Origin: DASUAS01 sp963720765
Lineage (GTDB): Bacteria > Actinomycetota > Acidimicrobiia > IMCC26256 > DASPTH01
DNA length: 64,000 nucleotides
Assembly: GCA_963720765.1 (NCBI GenBank)
Contig: CAVRGS010000011.1
Location: forward strand, 186,001 to 250,000
Direction of reading: 5' to 3'
Positions 1 through 10,361 of the stretch are shown piece by piece. The notes beneath the pieces were generated by a model that had not been told where the DNA came from, ran no database searches, and saw nothing but the letters and a program-made list of their open reading frames with translations. Position numbers and translations under genes: made by a program. The stretch's first letter is position 1, and each line of letters opens with the position of its first letter.

Positions 1-2
1 AC

Positions 3-698
3 GACTACCAGGCCGCGCACGCGCCGCGCCTCGACGGCGCGACCTGGGGCGTGTGGCTGCTCCCCGAGGCGGAGCTCCGGGTGCTCGGCGACGTGCGTGG
101 ACTCGACGTGCTCGAGTACGGCTGCGGCGACGCCCGCTGGTCCGTGCACCTCGCACGTGACGGCGCGCGAGTGGTCGCGCTCGACCAGTCACGCGGGCAA
201 CTCCGTCACGCGCGCGCGTTGCTCGAGGAGACCGGCGTCGACGTGCGCCTCGTGTGCGCGAGCGCAGAGGCGGTGCCACTCGCGGCCGGTGCGTTCGATC
301 TCGTGATGTGCGACCACGGCGCCATGTCGTTCTGCGATCCCGAGCACACCGTCGCGGAGGTCGCGCGACTGCTGCGCACCGGCGGTCGCCTCGTGTTCTC
401 GCACACGACGCCGTGGCCGTACCTGGCGTGGGACTTCGAGCGGGAACGGGTCGGGCGTCGCCTGCGGCGTTCGTACTTCGGGATGCGCCGCTTCGACGAC
501 GGCGCGGGCGAGGGCACCGTCGACTTCCAACTGCCGTACGGCGAGTGGATCCGATGCTTCCGTCGCCACCGGCTCGTAGTCGACGACCTCGTCGAGCTGC
601 AGGCACCGAAGCACGCAACCACCTCCTACGACGACTTCGATGCCCGCTGGGCCCGCCGCTGGCCCGCCGAACAGATCTGGGTCACGCACAAGGAGTGA
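3..698 (+). CDS. SAM-dependent methyltransferase, 5' end outside window
   Basis: This is a class I SAM-dependent methyltransferase. Motif I is seen as LEYGCGDARWS, followed by the acidic adenosine-binding strand VVALDQS, then FDLVMCDHGAMSF and LRTGGRLVFSH, the usual order of the Rossmann-like fold. The frame is open to the first base of the window, and the residues before the GTG at 51 (DYQAAHAPRLDGATWG) still look like the family N-terminus, so the true start lies upstream and GTG 51 is internal. The C-terminal half carries aromatic substrate-pocket segments but nothing that names the acceptor. A small PPOX gene follows on the same strand after about 110 bases. Confidence 0.85.
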   Translation, partial: DYQAAHAPRLDGATWGVWLLPEAELRVLGDVRGLDVLEYGCGDARWSVHLARDGARVVALDQSRGQLRHARALLEETGVDVRLVCASAEAVPLAAGAFDLVMCDHGAMSFCDPEHTVAEVARLLRTGGRLVFSHTTPWPYLAWDFERERVGRRLRRSYFGMRRFDDGAGEGTVDFQLPYGEWIRCFRRHRLVVDDLVELQAPKHATTSYDDFDARWARRWPAEQIWVTHKE

Positions 699-808
699 AG
701 CGGTCGGTGCCCGTTCCGGCCCGCCCCACGACGCGGCGTGGCCCCGAGCCCGCCAACCCGGGACTTGCGGCCCTAGCCGGTGCGGCCGGCCGCTCGTACC
801 CTCTCGAC

Positions 809-1213
809 GTGAGCAACTACGGGTTGAAGGTGCTGGACCGCGCGGCATGTGCGGCGCTGCTGCAGACGCAACGAGTCGGTCGCGTCGGCGTGTGCGCTCA
901 CCAGCCGCTCGTGTTCCCGGTCGTGTACGCGCTCCTCGACGATGACGTGGTGTTCCGCACCGCACCGGGCGAAAAGCTGATCGCGGCGGTCATGAACCGC
1001 GTGGTTGCGTTCGAGATCGACGAGTACGACGTCGCGGCGCGGAGTGGCTGGAGCGTGCTCGTCAGCGGTACCGCCGAGGAGATCCTCGATCGTGAGGAAT
1101 TGCAACGTGCCGGTGCGCTCGGTCTCGAGCCGTGGGCCGGCGAGGCACGAGATCGCTTCGTGCGCATCCGCGCCGAAGCGGTGAGCGGGCGACGCGTCGA
1201 GCCGGATGCGTGA
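809..1213 (+). CDS. PPOX-family (pyridoxamine 5'-phosphate oxidase-like) flavin-binding protein
   Basis: A protein of 134 residues starting at GTG 809. The pattern of an N-terminal helix ending in LLQTQRVGRVGV, then a strand with PLVFPVVYALLDDDVVFRTAPGEK and VVAFEIDEYD, is that of the split-barrel PPOX/NimA-like flavoproteins, which bind FMN or F420 and reduce small molecules. The segment GWSVLVSGTAEEI is the usual central strand pair. Longer upstream in-frame sequence is arginine-rich antisense-like translation and is not family-like, which is why the GTG was chosen. The substrate and the cofactor choice cannot be read from the sequence. Confidence 0.8.
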   Translation: MSNYGLKVLDRAACAALLQTQRVGRVGVCAHQPLVFPVVYALLDDDVVFRTAPGEKLIAAVMNRVVAFEIDEYDVAARSGWSVLVSGTAEEILDREELQRAGALGLEPWAGEARDRFVRIRAEAVSGRRVEPDA

Positions 1214-1291
1214 TCCGGTGTGCCGCCGACTGCTCGCCGGGTTGTGAGCAGCGCACCGAGATCCGACGGGCACGGCGGTCGGCGAAGGTCG

Positions 1292-2776
1292 TCAGCACCG
1301 CGTCCCGCGGCGTGGCACCGTGCGGTCGACGAGGTACCTGACCACGATCTCGTCGACGCACTCGTTGCCGTTGTTGAAGCTCGTGTGCTGCTCGCCGTCG
1401 GCCACCAGCAGGCGTCCCCGTTCGAGTGAACCGGCCAACGATCGCGCCTGGGCGAGCGGAGTCGCGGGGTCGAGGGTCGTGCCGATCACCAGGATCGGTG
1501 GTGCGCCGGGGGCCGTGAGGCGCCCCGGCGGCGGCGCCGGCGGGACCGGCCACACCGAGCACGGGAGGCTGTTGTTCACGACGAACGCGCCGAGTCGAGG
1601 TGCGATCTCCACTGCCCGCTGCTCGACCTCGGCCGCGGCGTGGGTGCCCGCGATGACCGGACCGTCGAGACAGGTCACCGCCCAGAACGACTCCAGCGCG
1701 TGGTCGTCGCCGCCGTCGTCGGTGCGGCCCACGAACGCGTCGGCGCCGGCGAGCAACGTCGACGCGTCGCCTCGTTCGGCCGCGGCCAGCGCGTCGCCGA
1801 GCCCCGACCACGCGGCACGGCCGAGGTAGAGCTCCTGGAGCACCGCCGCGTCGAAGCGCGTCTGGTTGAGCGTGCGCCCGCCGGTGTCGCCGGTCGGCAG
1901 CGGGGAACGACCCGCCGTGGCGCGCAGGGCGTCGTAGGCCGCAGCCGCGGCGCCATCGTGATGGAACGCGCAGCCCCGATGCGCCGAGCAGTCGGCCAAG
2001 AAGTCGTCGAGCGCCTGCTCGAACCCACGGGCCTGCGCGAGCGTCACTGCCCGCGCGGTCAACGACGGATCGATCGGGCCGTCGAGCACGAAGGCGCGGA
2101 CGCGGCGCGGGTAGTGCTGCGCGTAGGTCGCGCCGAGGAACGTCCCGTACGAGTACCCGACGAACGACAGCCGCTGCTCCCCGAGCGCGATCCTGAGCTG
2201 CTCGAGGTCGCGCGCCGCGTCGAGCGTCGACACGTGCGCGAGGAGGTCGCCGTTGCGCGCCGCGCACTGCCGAGCCAGTGCCGTCATCGCGTTCACCAAC
2301 GCCGTGCGGTCAGCCGCGGTCGTCGGTTCGAACGGCTCGTCGAACACCGGATCGAGGCTGTCGAGACACTCGATGGGGTCGCTGTCGCCCACCCCTCGCG
2401 GATCGAACGCCACCAGGTCGAAGCGATCACGAACCGCAGTGGGCAACGTCGACGCCACGCCGCGCAGGTACTGGACCGCGGGCACCCCGGGCCCGCCTGG
2501 GTTCACGACGAGCGTGCCGATGCGCGCGTCCTCGTCGCGAGCACGGGCACGCACCACCGCGAGGTCCACGGTCGGTTCGGGGGCCGACGGGTCGAGCGGC
2601 ACTGCGAGGGTCGTGCACTGGAACCCGTTGCCGCAGCCCTTCCACGTCAAGGGAGCTCCGGTGGCCGCCGCGGGCAGGATCGGCGTCAGCAGCACCGAGA
2701 AGATCGTGAAGATGAGCAGGAGCACCGGCGTCGGCCGCGCGCGCCGAACCGGTCGCATCGGGCCAGGATGCCTCAC
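1292..2776 (-). CDS. Secreted alpha/beta hydrolase, TAP-like (tripeptidyl aminopeptidase type)
   Basis: A 494-residue exported serine hydrolase of the SlpD/TAP group found in actinomycetes, which release short peptides from the N-terminus of extracellular proteins. Residues 1-40 form a signal peptide with a hydrophobic core near 18-36. The oxyanion segment VVNPGGPG lies near 90, the nucleophile elbow GYSYG places Ser at 209, the acid is probably Asp 436 in TTLDPATPL, and the catalytic His is 464 in QHTSFNNGNECVD, which is the typical TAP C-terminal box. Length matches the family. Peptide specificity is inferred only. It is convergent with the upstream PPOX gene and 26 bases from the next minus-strand gene. 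Confidence 0.87.
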   Translation of the reverse strand: MRHPGPMRPVRRARPTPVLLLIFTIFSVLLTPILPAAATGAPLTWKGCGNGFQCTTLAVPLDPSAPEPTVDLAVVRARARDEDARIGTLVVNPGGPGVPAVQYLRGVASTLPTAVRDRFDLVAFDPRGVGDSDPIECLDSLDPVFDEPFEPTTAADRTALVNAMTALARQCAARNGDLLAHVSTLDAARDLEQLRIALGEQRLSFVGYSYGTFLGATYAQHYPRRVRAFVLDGPIDPSLTARAVTLAQARGFEQALDDFLADCSAHRGCAFHHDGAAAAAYDALRATAGRSPLPTGDTGGRTLNQTRFDAAVLQELYLGRAAWSGLGDALAAAERGDASTLLAGADAFVGRTDDGGDDHALESFWAVTCLDGPVIAGTHAAAEVEQRAVEIAPRLGAFVVNNSLPCSVWPVPPAPPPGRLTAPGAPPILVIGTTLDPATPLAQARSLAGSLERGRLLVADGEQHTSFNNGNECVDEIVVRYLVDRTVPRRGTRC

Positions 2777-2802
2777 CGAGCTCGCGGGATCAGCGCGCAG
2801 GG

Positions 2803-4587
2803 TCAGCCGGCCGGCATGACGCCGTCGGACGTGCCGACCACACCGAGGGTGGCCGCCGGCGTGGCACCGAAGCCCTCGGCGGGTCGAGCCGGTCCGAACA
2901 GGTGCCCCTGGACGAGCTCGCAGTCGAGCGCACGCAACGCCGCGAACTGTTCGAGCGTCTCGACGCCCTCGGCGATGGCGCAGAGCCCGAGCGAGTGCGA
3001 CAGCTCCACGATCGCACTGCAGATGGCGTCGCTGTCCCGGTCACGACCGAGGTCGGCGACGAACGTCGAAGCGATCTTGACCGCGTCGAGTGGGAAGTGT
3101 TTCAGCGACGCCAACGACGACGCTCCGGTACCGAAGTCGTCGATCACCATGCGCACACCGATCTCGTGGAGACGCCCCATCGTCTGCTCGCTGGCTTCGC
3201 GATCGTGGAAGAGGGTGGTCTCGGTGATCTCGAGCCACACCGCGCCCGGCGCCAGCCCGGTCTCGCCGATGATGCGCTTCACCTGGGCAGGCAGCGCGGG
3301 ATCGGCGAACTGTCGGGCCGAGAGGTTGAGGTTGAGCTTGAGCGTGGCGCCCGCGTGCTCCTGCCACGATGCCATCTGACGACACGCGTGCTCGACCGTC
3401 CACGTGCCGACTGGCACGATCGTCCCGTTGAGCTCCGCCTCGGGCAGGAACTCGCCCGGGAGCAGCAACCCGTGCTCCGGGTGCTCCCAGCGCACCAGGG
3501 CTTCGAACCCTGCGACGCGTCCCGTCGCGCAGCTCACGATGGGCAAGTAGTGCAGTCGCAACTCGTCCCGTGCGATCGCGCCGGCGAGCTCACCGTCGGC
3601 GAAGGACGTCGACGCGGGCGCCTCGCTGATCTCGATGCGCGCACCGCCGAGCGCCTTGGCCTGGTTGCCAGCCTTGATCGCGCGTCGCAGCACGCTCTCG
3701 GGTCGTTCGTCGAGATGACCGGCCAGCGCGACCCCGATGCTCGCGGTCACTTCTGCGACGCCCGCGAGCATCACGGAAGGATGGGCGACCCCCATCGCGA
3801 TCCGCTCGGCGAGCCCCTCCGCGGCCTGACGGTCCGGAACATCGCGACACACGAGGACGAACCGCTCACGGTTCACGTGTGCGACGACGTCACGGGGGCG
3901 CGTCACCGTGCGCAGCCGTTGCGTGATCGCCTCGATGAGGTGGCCACCGGCCGCGTAGCCGAGTCGCTCCTCGACGAAGTTGAGGTTGTCGATCTCCACC
4001 GAGACGATGGCGAGACGACCGAAGTTCACGTCACCGAGCGTGAGCCACGAGCGCAGGCGGTCGAGGTCGAGCACGGGGATGCGCGTCGGCGCGGGGTCGG
4101 TACCGTCGCCCGCGCCCGACGTGGCACCCCGTCGGTCGTCGCGCGCCGGCGAGACCGCGATCGTTGGCATCGGCGGGGCGCCTTCCCCGGCGGGCGGCGG
4201 CGCAGCCGAGGGCGCCGGCGCAGCCGAGGGCGCCGGCGCAGCCGAGGGCGCCGGCGCGGGTTCGGCGAAGGTCGCAGTCGGCGTGGCCGCGGAGGACGGT
4301 GCGGTCGTCGACGTCGGCACGGTCATGGCGTCGTCGGCGACGGCCTCGGGCACCGGCAGCTCGAGCACCGGCGGATCGAGCAACTGGGCGACGAGGTCGG
4401 CCGCGCGGCGTGCCCGTCGGCCCGCCCGCCAGGCCATGACCGTGGCCACCACCGCCACGACCGCCGCGAGCGCGGCGACGACGGGCAGGGAGTTGTCCAC
4501 GACCACTTGTCGGAGTGGTGGCGGCCCGCCTTGAGCGATCGGGGTCCATCCGAGGAGTTGAGGGCCCGTTGACACGCTCCGGATCAC
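2803..4587 (-). CDS. Membrane-anchored GGDEF-EAL protein (degenerate GGDEF, probable c-di-GMP phosphodiesterase)
   Basis: The 594-residue protein has one membrane segment (about 33-53), a Pro/Ala-rich linker (about 85-165), a GGDEF fold (about 185-320) and an EAL domain (about 335-580). The GGDEF signature is replaced by NRERF (239-243), so cyclase activity is unlikely and the domain is probably regulatory. The EAL domain keeps EAL (362-364), the NLSAR asparagine, EIT, DDFGTG (483-488), the catalytic Lys of AVKIA (504), EGVE and the final Gln of VQGHLFGP. The residue after KI is Ala instead of the common Asp. Most metal and base residues are present, so hydrolysis of c-di-GMP is plausible but not certain. 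It is divergent from the CAP lipoprotein gene. Confidence 0.9.
   Translation of the reverse strand: MIRSVSTGPQLLGWTPIAQGGPPPLRQVVVDNSLPVVAALAAVVAVVATVMAWRAGRRARRAADLVAQLLDPPVLELPVPEAVADDAMTVPTSTTAPSSAATPTATFAEPAPAPSAAPAPSAAPAPSAAPPPAGEGAPPMPTIAVSPARDDRRGATSGAGDGTDPAPTRIPVLDLDRLRSWLTLGDVNFGRLAIVSVEIDNLNFVEERLGYAAGGHLIEAITQRLRTVTRPRDVVAHVNRERFVLVCRDVPDRQAAEGLAERIAMGVAHPSVMLAGVAEVTASIGVALAGHLDERPESVLRRAIKAGNQAKALGGARIEISEAPASTSFADGELAGAIARDELRLHYLPIVSCATGRVAGFEALVRWEHPEHGLLLPGEFLPEAELNGTIVPVGTWTVEHACRQMASWQEHAGATLKLNLNLSARQFADPALPAQVKRIIGETGLAPGAVWLEITETTLFHDREASEQTMGRLHEIGVRMVIDDFGTGASSLASLKHFPLDAVKIASTFVADLGRDRDSDAICSAIVELSHSLGLCAIAEGVETLEQFAALRALDCELVQGHLFGPARPAEGFGATPAATLGVVGTSDGVMPAG
4201..4254. 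repeat. Three perfect 18-bp tandem repeats in the linker of the EAL protein
   Basis: Three identical 18-bp units lie end to end (4201-4218, 4219-4236, 4237-4254). They are in frame in the minus-strand GGDEF-EAL gene and encode an Ala-Pro-Ser-rich hexapeptide repeated three times in the flexible linker. Copy number probably varies between strains by slippage. Confidence 0.95.
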
Positions 4588-4690
4588 CGGCGGAACCCGC
4601 TCCGTTTACGCTCTGGCGATGGCACTGGACAGCCCACCCGGCCCGATCGCCACCACCGGCGCAGCTGCCGCCGGCACCCCGTCCGGAGGC

Positions 4691-5176
4691 ATGCGTTCAC
4701 GACACCGAGCCCGGCGCCGGCGGATCGCCGCCCCCCTCGTCGCCGTCGTCGCGGTGGCGCTCGCGGCTGCGGCCTGCGCGCCGCCCGGGAGCCCCGGCAG
4801 CGGGGCCACCGGCGACATGGTGCAGGCAGTCAACCAGGATCGCGGCGCCAACGGCCTCGGCGGTGTCGCCTGGGACGAGCAGCTCCACCAGCTCGCGCAG
4901 GCCCACGCCGAGGAGCTCGCAGCGAGCGGGTCGCTCTGGCACTCCGACCTCGCCGGCTGGCGGGCCTCACCCGTGATGGGCGCTTGGCGGTCCCTCGGCG
5001 AGAACCTCGCCCAGACGGGCCCGGGCTCGAATGCGTGGAGCATCGAGGACATGTGGATGGGCTCCTCGACCCACCGCGCCAACATCCTCGACGGCGGGTT
5101 CAACCGGATCGGTGTCGGCGTGAAGATCGACGGCGCCGGTCGGATCTGGATGGTCGCGTTGTTCGGTGCCAGGTAG
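4691..5176 (+). CDS. CAP-domain (SCP/PR1-like) lipoprotein
   Basis: A secreted cysteine-rich-secretory-protein/PR1-type domain. The ATG at 4691 gives MRSRHRARRRR, a hydrophobic stretch and the lipobox LAAAAC, so the mature protein is probably lipid-anchored. An in-frame start at 4619 exists but adds a poorly signal-like Pro/Ala segment. CAP landmarks are the first His in LWHSDL, GENLA, and the block STHRANIL followed by NRIGVGV; the second half ends in a beta strand, IWMVALFG. The role in bacteria is not settled; cell-wall or sterol/lipid binding functions are known for relatives. Two hairpins follow the stop codon. Confidence 0.85.
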   Translation: MRSRHRARRRRIAAPLVAVVAVALAAAACAPPGSPGSGATGDMVQAVNQDRGANGLGGVAWDEQLHQLAQAHAEELAASGSLWHSDLAGWRASPVMGAWRSLGENLAQTGPGSNAWSIEDMWMGSSTHRANILDGGFNRIGVGVKIDGAGRIWMVALFGAR

Positions 5177-5196
5177 CCGCCCCTTCCTGGCACTGT

Positions 5197-5223
5197 CGGG
5201 GGTGGGTCCCCGCCTGACCCCCG
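5197..5223 (+). terminator. Hairpin after the CAP lipoprotein gene (first of two)
   Basis: A perfect 7-bp inverted repeat (5197-5203 with 5217-5223, 13-base loop) begins 20 bases after the CAP stop codon. There is no U-run, as is common for GC-rich genomes, so a termination role is inferred. Confidence 0.45.
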
Positions 5224-5225
5224 AT

Positions 5226-5262
5226 GGCGACCGGGCCCGTCCTGCCCGCGGGTCCGGTCGCC
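5226..5262 (+). terminator. Strong hairpin after the CAP lipoprotein gene (second of two)
   Basis: Arms 5226-5239 and 5249-5262 pair over 14 positions with a single G-T wobble and a 9-base loop. It sits between the CAP lipoprotein and the histidine kinase gene, both on the plus strand, in the 218-base intergenic region. No other feature was seen in that region. Confidence 0.6.
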
Positions 5263-5394
5263 ACTTCCCCGTCTTCCCCGTCACGGATTCGCTCGCACGC
5301 CGGACTCGGTCCCGGAGCCGCCGCGCCGCGGGAGTCGGTCGACCCCACGCCTGATTGGTAGCGTCGCTCCGAGGCACCGGGCCCGGAGGACGCG

Positions 5395-7760
<2,366 letters not shown>

Positions 7761-7773
7761 CCGGCCGAACGCG

Positions 7774-7820
7774 AGGTTGCGTCAGTTGAGGGCGTCGATC
7801 GGCGTCACGTGACGCAACCT
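7774..7820. repeat. 47-bp palindromic element, copy 1, between convergent kinase and regulator genes
   Basis: Perfect 11-bp inverted arms AGGTTGCGTCA (7774-7784) and TGACGCAACCT (7810-7820) are separated by 25 bases. An inner 14-bp palindrome (7802-7815, GCGTCACGTGACGC) competes for the right arm. The element lies between the ends of two convergent genes and could be a bidirectional terminator. A second copy with the same arm and loop lengths is at 33312-33358. Confidence 0.8.
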
Positions 7821-7836
7821 TGCCGGAGGCTCAGGG

Positions 7837-8511
7837 TCACGGGACGAAGCGGTAGCCGACGCCGCGCACGGTGAGGAGGTGACACGGCTTGGCCGGGTCG
7901 ACCTCCACCTTGGCGCGGAGACGGTGCACGTGCTCGCTGACGGTGCCGATGCCCTGCCACTCGGGCTCGGAGTCCCACACGTGGCGGAGCAACTGCTCGC
8001 GCGTGAAGACCTGACGCGGCGACGAGCACAGGAACGCGAGCAGGTCGAACTCGCGTCGTCGGAGCTCGACGGCGTCACCGCGCACGCGCACCTCGCGCGT
8101 CGTGAGGTCGAGGGTGAGGTCGGGAAACTGCATCGTCGACGGCAAGGTGTCCGCGCGCGACCGCCGCAGCACCGAACGCACGCGGGCGACGAGCTCGCGC
8201 GGCGAGAACGGCTTGACGACGTAATCGTCGGCGCCGAGCTCCAATCCGATGATGCGGTCGGCTTCGTCGCTGCGACCGCTGAGCACGATCACCGGTACCG
8301 CGGTGTCGGCACGCACCTGCCGCAGCACGTCGAGGCCGCGCACCTTCGGTAGACCGAGGTCGAGCACCACGAGTTCGGGCGCGTCGTCCGCGATCTTGTC
8401 GAGCGCAGTCGCGCCGTCGCTGGCGTCGTCGACCGCGAAGCCTTCACGTTCGAGGGCAGTGCGGACGACGTCCACCAGATCGAGGTCGTCGTCGACGACG
8501 AGGATCGTCAC
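7837..8511 (-). CDS. OmpR/PhoB-family response regulator
   Basis: A 224-residue two-domain transcription regulator. The receiver has the acidic cluster VVDDD, phospho-acceptor Asp 51 in VVLDLGLPK, Thr/Ser in VIVLSG and Lys in YVVKPFS. The C-terminal winged helix (about 130-224) shows RRREFDLLAFL, VFTREQLLRHVW and the end VRGVGYRFVP typical of this class. The GTG start at 8511 gives VTILVVDDD. It is convergent with the hybrid kinase and 11 bases downstream of a membrane protein gene on the same strand, so it may be transcribed with that gene. The kinase partner is not proven; the facing kinase is the obvious candidate. Confidence 0.92.
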   Translation of the reverse strand: MTILVVDDDLDLVDVVRTALEREGFAVDDASDGATALDKIADDAPELVVLDLGLPKVRGLDVLRQVRADTAVPVIVLSGRSDEADRIIGLELGADDYVVKPFSPRELVARVRSVLRRSRADTLPSTMQFPDLTLDLTTREVRVRGDAVELRRREFDLLAFLCSSPRQVFTREQLLRHVWDSEPEWQGIGTVSEHVHRLRAKVEVDPAKPCHLLTVRGVGYRFVP

Positions 8512-8522
8512 GCGCGCCGAGG

Positions 8523-9167
8523 TTAGGCGGAGACGGGCAGAAGCGCCGGGATGTGGTCGCGCTTGTTGACCGATCGTTTGAACCAGACGACCGAGATGGT
8601 CACGGCGATCACGGTGAGTCCGGTCTGGGTCAACGCCTTCGTCACCACGAAGGTTCCGACGGACTGGGTGAACTGCAGCCACACGGCGACCGAGGCGTTG
8701 ACGAGGCACGTCACCGCCCACAGCAGAGAGATCCCGAGGAAGCAGCGGCGCACCCGAGCATCGGCCATCACGTGGTCGGGGATCGGACAGAAGTCGGCGG
8801 CGATCCGCTGCGCCAACGGACGCCCGAGGGCCACCGACAGGAGGAACGCCACCGCGACCAGCGCGGTCCCGAGCGTGGGCTGGAGGAAGTAGAGCATCGA
8901 ACTGCCGGTGGCGAAGGCGAGCACCGAGCGAGCGGTCAGCGTGAGGGTGCCGATGAGGAGGAGGCCGGGAATGCGCCGCCGGGTCACCACCCGACGGATG
9001 ATCGCCGCGTACGACCAGGTGAGACCGGCGATGATCGCCCCCCGGAGCCCGAAGAAGTGCAGGACCCCGGCGAAGAGCGCCACGGGGACCACGGTGGTCT
9101 CGAGCAACTTCGGCAACGCATGGCGAGCCAGCGTGCGCAGCCGCGGCATCTCGAACGACGTGGACAT
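8523..9167 (-). CDS. Polytopic membrane protein, VC0807-like
   Basis: A 214-residue integral membrane protein with about six hydrophobic segments (near 25-42, 45-62, 75-95, 98-120, 145-165, 175-198) and a short charged C-terminus. The overall pattern, including IIRRVVTRRRIPGLLL after the second segment and the polar AADFCPIPDH loop, resembles the VC0807/septation-protein-A-like family, whose biochemical role is unknown. It lies immediately upstream of the response regulator gene (11-base gap). The start at 9167 is an ATG with no better alternative nearby. Confidence 0.65.
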   Translation of the reverse strand: MSTSFEMPRLRTLARHALPKLLETTVVPVALFAGVLHFFGLRGAIIAGLTWSYAAIIRRVVTRRRIPGLLLIGTLTLTARSVLAFATGSSMLYFLQPTLGTALVAVAFLLSVALGRPLAQRIAADFCPIPDHVMADARVRRCFLGISLLWAVTCLVNASVAVWLQFTQSVGTFVVTKALTQTGLTVIAVTISVVWFKRSVNKRDHIPALLPVSA

Positions 9168-9271
9168 CTGGGGCCTACTCGGCAGCGGGGCCTGGTCGGT
9201 TGAGCGGGATCGTACGGAACGTGACCTGAGACCTTCCGAAGACGCCCGGCGACTCGCGCGATGATCCGGCG

Positions 9272-9982
9272 ATGCACCCCCGCGCCGTGGTCCTCGACTT
9301 CTTCGGCACGCTGGCGCGCGCGACCGCGTCGGTGGGGATCGACGAGATCCTCACCCGTCACGGCTACACCATCCCCGACCATCTGCAGGAGATGTGGTGG
9401 AGCGGCGACATCGACGGCACCGAGCACGTCGAGCAGTCACGCTCCCGTGAGCACTATCTCGCCTGGCAACGCGAGCGACTCGTGGCGATGCTCCACGACG
9501 CCGACGTGCACCCGGGCCAGCACGACGCGATCCTCGCCGACCTCAACGCGGGACGCGCGGTGCGGGTGCTCGAGGCGTACGACGAGGTGCCCGGCGTGCT
9601 CCGCGAGCTGCGCGACCGCGGGGTGACGCTCGCGATCTGCTCGAACTGGGACTGGGACCTCGAACCCGCGGTGGCCGAGTGCGGCCTCGACGGCTGGTTC
9701 GACACGCTCGTGTCGTCGGCGTGGGCAGGCGCGCGCAAGCCACACCCGCGGATCTACCGGTACCTGCTCGACCAGACCGGTCTCGACCCGACCGAGATCC
9801 TCTTCGTCGGCGACACGTGGGGCCCCGACGTGGAAGGACCGCTCGCGGCCGGCATGACCCCCGCCTACCTCGAGCGCGACGGGCACTGGCCCGACGCGAC
9901 CCGACCGGACGACACGTCAGCCGTGCCGGTGACACGCCTGCGCGACCTGCGCGGGCTGGTGCCGCTGGTGGAAGCGGACTGA
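9272..9982 (+). CDS. HAD-superfamily hydrolase
   Basis: A 236-residue hydrolase with the haloacid dehalogenase fold. Motif I is VVLDFFGTL with nucleophile Asp 9; the usual second Asp is Phe, as in many dehalogenase or epoxide-type branches rather than classic phosphatases. Motif II is AICSNWD, motif III the Lys of GARKPHPRIY, and motif IV VGDTWGPDVEGPLAAGM. The helical cap lies between about 20 and 100. Substrate unknown. It is divergent from the upstream membrane protein gene and convergent with the cold-shock gene. Confidence 0.85.
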   Translation: MHPRAVVLDFFGTLARATASVGIDEILTRHGYTIPDHLQEMWWSGDIDGTEHVEQSRSREHYLAWQRERLVAMLHDADVHPGQHDAILADLNAGRAVRVLEAYDEVPGVLRELRDRGVTLAICSNWDWDLEPAVAECGLDGWFDTLVSSAWAGARKPHPRIYRYLLDQTGLDPTEILFVGDTWGPDVEGPLAAGMTPAYLERDGHWPDATRPDDTSAVPVTRLRDLRGLVPLVEAD

Positions 9983-10016
9983 GCGGCCGCGCGTACGCGC
10001 CTCGTTCGGGACTGCG

Positions 10017-10217
10017 TCAGACGACGCGGACGTTCTGCGCTTCCTCACCCTTGCGGCCGGGACCGACGTCGAACTCGACGCGCTGGCCCTCTTCCAGGGT
10101 GCGGTATCCCGAGCCCTGGATCGCCGAGAAGTGGACGAACACATCGGGCCCGTCCTCGCGGGAGATGAAGCCGTAGCCCTTCTCCGCGTTGAACCATTTC
10201 ACACTGCCTGCAGCCAA
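10017..10217 (-). CDS. cspA: Cold-shock domain protein, CspA type
   Basis: A 66-residue single-stranded nucleic-acid-binding protein, the usual length for CspA-like chaperones of mRNA. RNP1 is KGYGFI and RNP2 VFVHF, with the N-terminal GSVKWFN strand. The start is a TTG at 10217 with a GGGAG-like ribosome site a few bases upstream; the longer upstream frame has no family similarity. It stands as a single gene between the HAD hydrolase and the PIG-L deacetylase gene, with a 5' leader of about 140 bases before the divergent gene. Confidence 0.95.
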   Translation of the reverse strand: MAAGSVKWFNAEKGYGFISREDGPDVFVHFSAIQGSGYRTLEEGQRVEFDVGPGRKGEEAQNVRVV

Positions 10218-10361
10218 CGCCTTGCTCCCTCGATCTTGCGCTTCTCGCAGTGCGTTCGGAGCTCCACATGCCCGAACGCCGGTCGAGAAAACGGTAGCAG
10301 CCACTCCCGGCCGTCGCTACCGGCACTGCCACTTCGCGCGTGCACGCGCGACCATCGTGCG

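Noticed and set aside
4201..4254. Possible CRISPR or regulatory repeat
   Set aside because: Three adjacent 18-bp units without spacers, in frame inside a coding linker.
2902..4572. 556-codon open frame opposite the GGDEF-EAL gene
   Set aside because: It is an arginine- and glutamate-rich translation of the complementary strand of a clear gene, a common effect in GC-rich DNA, with no family features.
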